Source of the DNA: Vittaforma corneae ATCC 50505
Taxonomy: Eukaryota > Microsporidia > Nosematidae
Direction: 5' to 3'
NCBI RefSeq assembly: GCF_000231115.1
Contig: NW_006889835.1
Location: forward strand, 35,503-99,502
Length of the DNA: 64,000 nucleotides
Part shown: positions 60,602 to 64,000 of the stretch, one piece after another
Position numbering within the stretch: the stretch's first letter is position 1
Layout of the letters: each line of letters begins with the position of its first letter
Made by a program: the position numbers and the translations under genes
Notes under the pieces: model-generated
What the model saw: only the letters and a program-made list of their open reading frames with translations
The model's database searches: none
What the model was told of the DNA's origin: nothing

Positions 60602-61222
60602 TCAATACTCTCTGTTAATTCTATAAACAAACCCCCTGTCAAAGCTCTTCAAAATAACCTTCTCTTTTATTAGCACATTCACTATTTCTATTGCCTTGTA
60701 CTTGCTGGTCTTAATCGACTTGACAAGATTGTCCAGCGAAATGGGCTCATTCGCCTGAATTATCTCAAACAAGGTCATTGCTAAATTCTTAGCTGCAGGT
60801 CTTTTTTCAAAAACTGTTTCAATAACCTCCATCGGATTTGCCTTTGCTGCTGTAGAGCTGTTGTCTGGCATTGTCTTTACTTTTTTATTATTCTGCTTTT
60901 CATCTTCACTGCTATTTACCACGTTGTCTTTATCTTCACCCAATCTTGTAGCCACCACACTGTTCTTACTCGCTGTAATACTGCTTGCTTTATTATTTGT
61001 TGCGATATTCTTGTTTGCTATGCTGTCTTCTGCTTCTTCAAAGGAATATGCCTCAAAACACTTGAGTAGAATCTCCAATCTTGTATTAAAATCCTTAAGA
61101 AATCTAGTCTGTGACTCCAATATCTTGGTCTTTGATTTTATTGACTTCAGTGTACTCTCAAACGACTCAAGGTTTTCTTTTAGTCTTTCTTCTTCCTTGT
61201 GCTTGTAGTGTTCCTCAATCAT
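60602..61222 (-). CDS. Coiled-coil protein with C-terminal winged-helix-like end, unknown
   Basis: The product is 206 aa from the ATG at 61222, which follows CTCCCCC; an in-frame ATG at 61273 would add 17 residues. An N-terminal coiled coil (5-60) is followed by a low-complexity Asn/Ser/Lys linker. The C-terminal ~75 residues look like a winged helix (EPISLDNLVKSIKTSKYKA for the recognition-helix part, LKSFDRGFVYRINREY for the wing). Such ends occur in kinetochore, spindle-pole and condensin-linked proteins and in transcription factors. No family was identified. Confidence 0.65.
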   Translation of the reverse strand: MIEEHYKHKEEERLKENLESFESTLKSIKSKTKILESQTRFLKDFNTRLEILLKCFEAYSFEEAEDSIANKNIATNNKASSITASKNSVVATRLGEDKDNVVNSSEDEKQNNKKVKTMPDNSSTAAKANPMEVIETVFEKRPAAKNLAMTLFEIIQANEPISLDNLVKSIKTSKYKAIEIVNVLIKEKVILKSFDRGFVYRINREY

Positions 61223-61384
61223 TTGACTCTTTATGGGGGAGAATGGTTGATGAAACTGAATACAATGTAGCATAAGCTAAGCATGTAATGTTCTTCCATC
61301 GTGGAGGAAGATGGTATTTCTCATATATGCATCGTCAATACGCACGAAGTCATTTGTTTTTTATGTTCTTTATTATCTTCCCCT

Positions 61385-62341
61385 ATGTTTAGCAATCCAC
61401 CAGATGAAAATGAAAAGGAACTAGAGAGAATATTTGAGGAGAAGCTGTATGTGGGCAAAAAGCACCCGCTGGCAGATGTAAGTAATATTCAAATGAAGGG
61501 TATCGGCAAAAGTGATTTTCATCATACGGATTTTATCAAGGGTTTTGAGGATAGAAGGATATTTGGAGGGAAACCACAGAGCATTAACTCAATGAAGGAT
61601 AATAACAGCATTGTGTTAAAGGAGACTACTACTGCGTATGATGAGGTAGACAAAGAGAACGCTGATGAGATATCACATGACAGATATATATTGTCGGGGC
61701 TGCCCAAGGAAACAGCATTGGAGGGGATATATGAGGATTTAGAATTGAGAGATGTGTTGAAAACAAAAGAGATGTTAATGAGCAATGAAATTAAGGGCAT
61801 TAACCATAATGCTAATAAGCCAGAAAGGAAGGTATCTTTTGACACACACGCTGATGTAATTGACATTTGTAGTGATGTTACACCTGAGAATAAAGCCAAT
61901 GTTGTTGGCAATGCTGTTGATGTGAATGATAAAGACAGGGTTGCTAGCATTAATAGCCTTGCTGATAAGACAAACAAGATTGATAAGATTCATAGGCTTG
62001 AAAAAGAATTCCAAAATATGATACAAACACACAAAGATACTCTCAAAGTCAAGTCAAAAGTGTACAAGTTCATTTATAATGAAATATACACATTAAGGTC
62101 TGAGCTTAGCAGAAAAGTTGACAGTCTGGAAAGGGAGAATGCATGTCTCGGGGAAAAGATTAAAGAGTTAGAAACGGAAAGGGAGCATTTAAAAGACGAG
62201 ATTGTCGATCTGAAAGGTAAAATAGAGAAATTTAAGGAATGCTTTAGATCTTACAACACTAAAGTAACAGAAAAGGCAATGCTGTGGAAAGGCATGATAG
62301 AGTCAAAGGTAAAGGAGTATTTAAAGAAGATAAATAAATAA
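61385..62341 (+). CDS. Coiled-coil protein, unknown
   Basis: The product is 318 aa from the ATG at 61385, directly after CTTCCCCT; the longer frame starts with GTG and overlaps the promoter. Residues 1-200 are polar and mostly disordered with short motifs (FEDRRIFGGKPQSI). Residues 205-318 are a continuous coiled coil (ELSRKVDSLERENACLGEKI). It is divergent from the gene at 60602-61222, with 162 bases between starts, so they may be co-expressed. A cytoskeletal or spindle role is only a guess. Confidence 0.65.
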   Translation: MFSNPPDENEKELERIFEEKLYVGKKHPLADVSNIQMKGIGKSDFHHTDFIKGFEDRRIFGGKPQSINSMKDNNSIVLKETTTAYDEVDKENADEISHDRYILSGLPKETALEGIYEDLELRDVLKTKEMLMSNEIKGINHNANKPERKVSFDTHADVIDICSDVTPENKANVVGNAVDVNDKDRVASINSLADKTNKIDKIHRLEKEFQNMIQTHKDTLKVKSKVYKFIYNEIYTLRSELSRKVDSLERENACLGEKIKELETEREHLKDEIVDLKGKIEKFKECFRSYNTKVTEKAMLWKGMIESKVKEYLKKINK

Positions 62342-63100
62342 AAGTCTTGCTATAAGACTGGCTGTAAATAAGCAGTGTCAAAAGCACATTAATTTATTCG
62401 TTTAGCTACGGAGTTGGTGGATTGAATTCAAATATGATCTTTGAAAAGACCTTGTCTGGGCTTGGTGAAAAATGTATTATTAATGCAAACCAGAGCTTAG
62501 AGAATCAACTTTTTGACGTTTTGATAGATAAATAAAAGAGTATTAAGATGTGTATTTCAAAGGAAGATTTTCTCGTTATAAAGAATGATGATATTGTCCA
62601 CTCATTAAAGCGTATTTAAAATGATGTGTTGATATTTTTGTTAATGATTAGTGTTTTGTTAATAAACTTATATTGAAAGGATCACTAAAGTATGATTGAC
62701 AGCTTTACCTGTCTTAAACATATATAATAAGATTTGTTGAGTATGGTTCAGTTGTATTTAATGCTATGTTTGGTGAATCGTTCAGTAAAGCTTGTGTTTT
62801 CTATTGGTTCTGTGTTACTTATCAGTGTTAATTAAATCCGCATGAAGTTGCTTTGTTTCTCAAAAAATTGTGTTAAATAAATGTCATGTAATTATTCAGT
62901 CCTTAAATTATCTACTCTGCAGCCCATTCAGTTACTTGGCTACAAACACTATTTGATAGGCATTCTAGAATGATTGAGTGGGGTACATCTATTGGATGAT
63001 TATTAGTGTGGGTGAATGTGACGGTCTTGCTTCTTTGCATGGTATTCGATCTCTTATGCACTTCTCTTTAATGTTTACTTGAAAAAAGGAAGCCCCGGAT
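62342..63100. other. Long intergenic region without assigned feature
   Basis: About 760 T- and A-rich bases, the longest spacer of the right half. No frame over about 40 codons with a start box was seen, and no tRNA or known RNA motif. It ends with AGCCCCGGAT before the next ATG. Confidence 0.5.
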
Positions 63101-64000
63101 ATGCCAAAGAAGAAAATTCAGAAATCATTCAAAAATGCAGTATTTGAGAGTAAAATGTTTAAGAAATTTGAGAATGATGTGATTTTAGATAAAAAGGAAA
63201 TAGCAGGGCATTCTTCTGAAAGTAAAGATCCTACTTTTAATCCTTGTGGGTCTCAGGGGCATTCGAGTGTGGGAAGTGAAGTGGGAAAGTCCATAAACAT
63301 TATTGAATTCACGCATAGGAACGATGACAGTTCTAAAATAGAAACTAAAAAGACAGATGAAGGTAATAAGCATAAGAATAATAAAAATGGTAGAGTGGGT
63401 GAGGAAAATAGCATAAGCATAAATATAAAACAAAGAAGAGCAATCACAAAATGTCTTGTGCTGAGACTCCCTCGAAATTTTGCTTTTGAAAATTTGAAAG
63501 TCAAAATTAGTACGCCCCCATTTATGCATGAGACGGAAGACAAAGAAGAAGAGAACAGCAAAGAAGACAAAGCAGATAATAGAATAGACAAACAAATAGA
63601 AAGCAGATTAGTCCAAATAAAAGATAGAGAAAGGAGTGATTTAAAGTCAATTGATTTAGCTCATGTAATGCAAGAGAGTACAGAAGAGGGTGAAGTGAAA
63701 GATGCGAGTGTTCTCTTACAAAAAAAAAACGTTACAATTGGGAGATGCTACTGTTGAATTTGAGAATGATGTATTTGGAAACGTCAATGCACAAGACTTA
63801 ACTGAGAGTGAGAAGGAATTGACAAATCCAGTTGACTTTGATCTGCCTTTTATCGCGAATGAATCTAAATCTGGTCATTACTTTGATTTATCATCGCGAA
63901 ATTCACGTCATAATTCAATTTTGGAGGACGTTGATTTTGAAGTACAGGCAGAAGACAACGCAGCTGAGCACATTGACTTTTTGAAAAACAGTAATGCTAG
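63101..64000 (+). CDS. Basic/acidic low-complexity protein, unknown; frame break at A10 run, runs off the window
   Basis: The ATG at 63101 follows GCCCCGGAT. The first frame (218 codons) starts Lys-rich (MPKKKIQKSFKNAVF) and continues as a charged, mostly disordered protein with one hydrophobic patch (CLVLRLPRNFAFENLKVKI). It ends shortly after a run of ten A (63720-63729). With one A fewer, the frame stays open to the last base with similar composition (TVEFENDVFGNVNAQDL...). A homopolymer indel is the simplest explanation. The 3' end is outside the window. The nuclear-localisation-like start suggests a nuclear protein (inference). Confidence 0.55.

Overview
The window looks like the end of a microsporidian contig. 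It is a eukaryotic, AT-rich sequence carrying short intron-free genes for strongly reduced versions of core proteins: uS7/RPS5, uS14/RPS29, Cdc48, guanylate kinase, alpha-COP, Gar1, Brx1, TAF9, Orc2 and V-ATPase subunit C. Most start codons sit only a few bases downstream of a C-rich box (ACCC/CCCC), often with an AAAATTTT block just before it. AAATTT-like and CCC-like signals of this kind are known from microsporidia. Families of leucine-rich-repeat (LRR) proteins with signal peptides point the same way; the Trachipleistophora/Vavraia group is a guess only.

Layout. Positions 1-6600 hold no credible gene. This is degenerate pyrimidine-rich repeat DNA (TTACTTA / CCTTATTATCACTT-like words) that looks subtelomeric, with one ~400-bp block in the opposite orientation and an odd GC-rich island near 6175-6300. 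Positions 6700-13400 are LRR territory: one LRR gene on the plus strand, then two tandemly duplicated minus-strand LRR genes separated by an assembly gap (10363-11050), then a decayed relic. From 13400 to the right edge is the gene-dense core, with mixed strands and intergenic spacers mostly of 100-500 bp.

The core falls into functional groups. Ribosome and RNA: RPS5, RPS29, GAR1, BRX1, an Mpp10-like protein and tRNA-Ser(GCU). Transcription and replication: TAF9, a minimal Orc2 and a SWIM-finger protein. Membrane traffic and contacts: alpha-COP, an Exo84-like protein, a tricalbin/E-Syt-like protein, V-ATPase C, a TRIC-like channel, an MscS channel and a p58IPK-like ER J protein. Cell polarity and Rho signalling: a DH-PH RhoGEF-like protein, a ROCK/MRCK-like kinase with a C1 domain, and an IQGAP-like protein. 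Proteolysis: Cdc48, an F-box/WD40 protein and a secreted subtilase. Host- or wall-facing: the LRR proteins and a GPI-type surface protein. Several coiled-coil or disordered proteins remain unassigned.

The most interesting item is 53789-54892 (minus). Its head domain reads like the centriolar cartwheel protein SAS-6 and is followed by a long coiled coil, in an organism type that is supposed to have no centrioles. Four genes (RhoGEF-like, ROCK-like kinase, an LRR gene, and the last gene) each carry one apparent single-base frame break; whether these are assembly errors or real lesions cannot be told from the sequence. All family assignments are from reading motifs; no database search was run.
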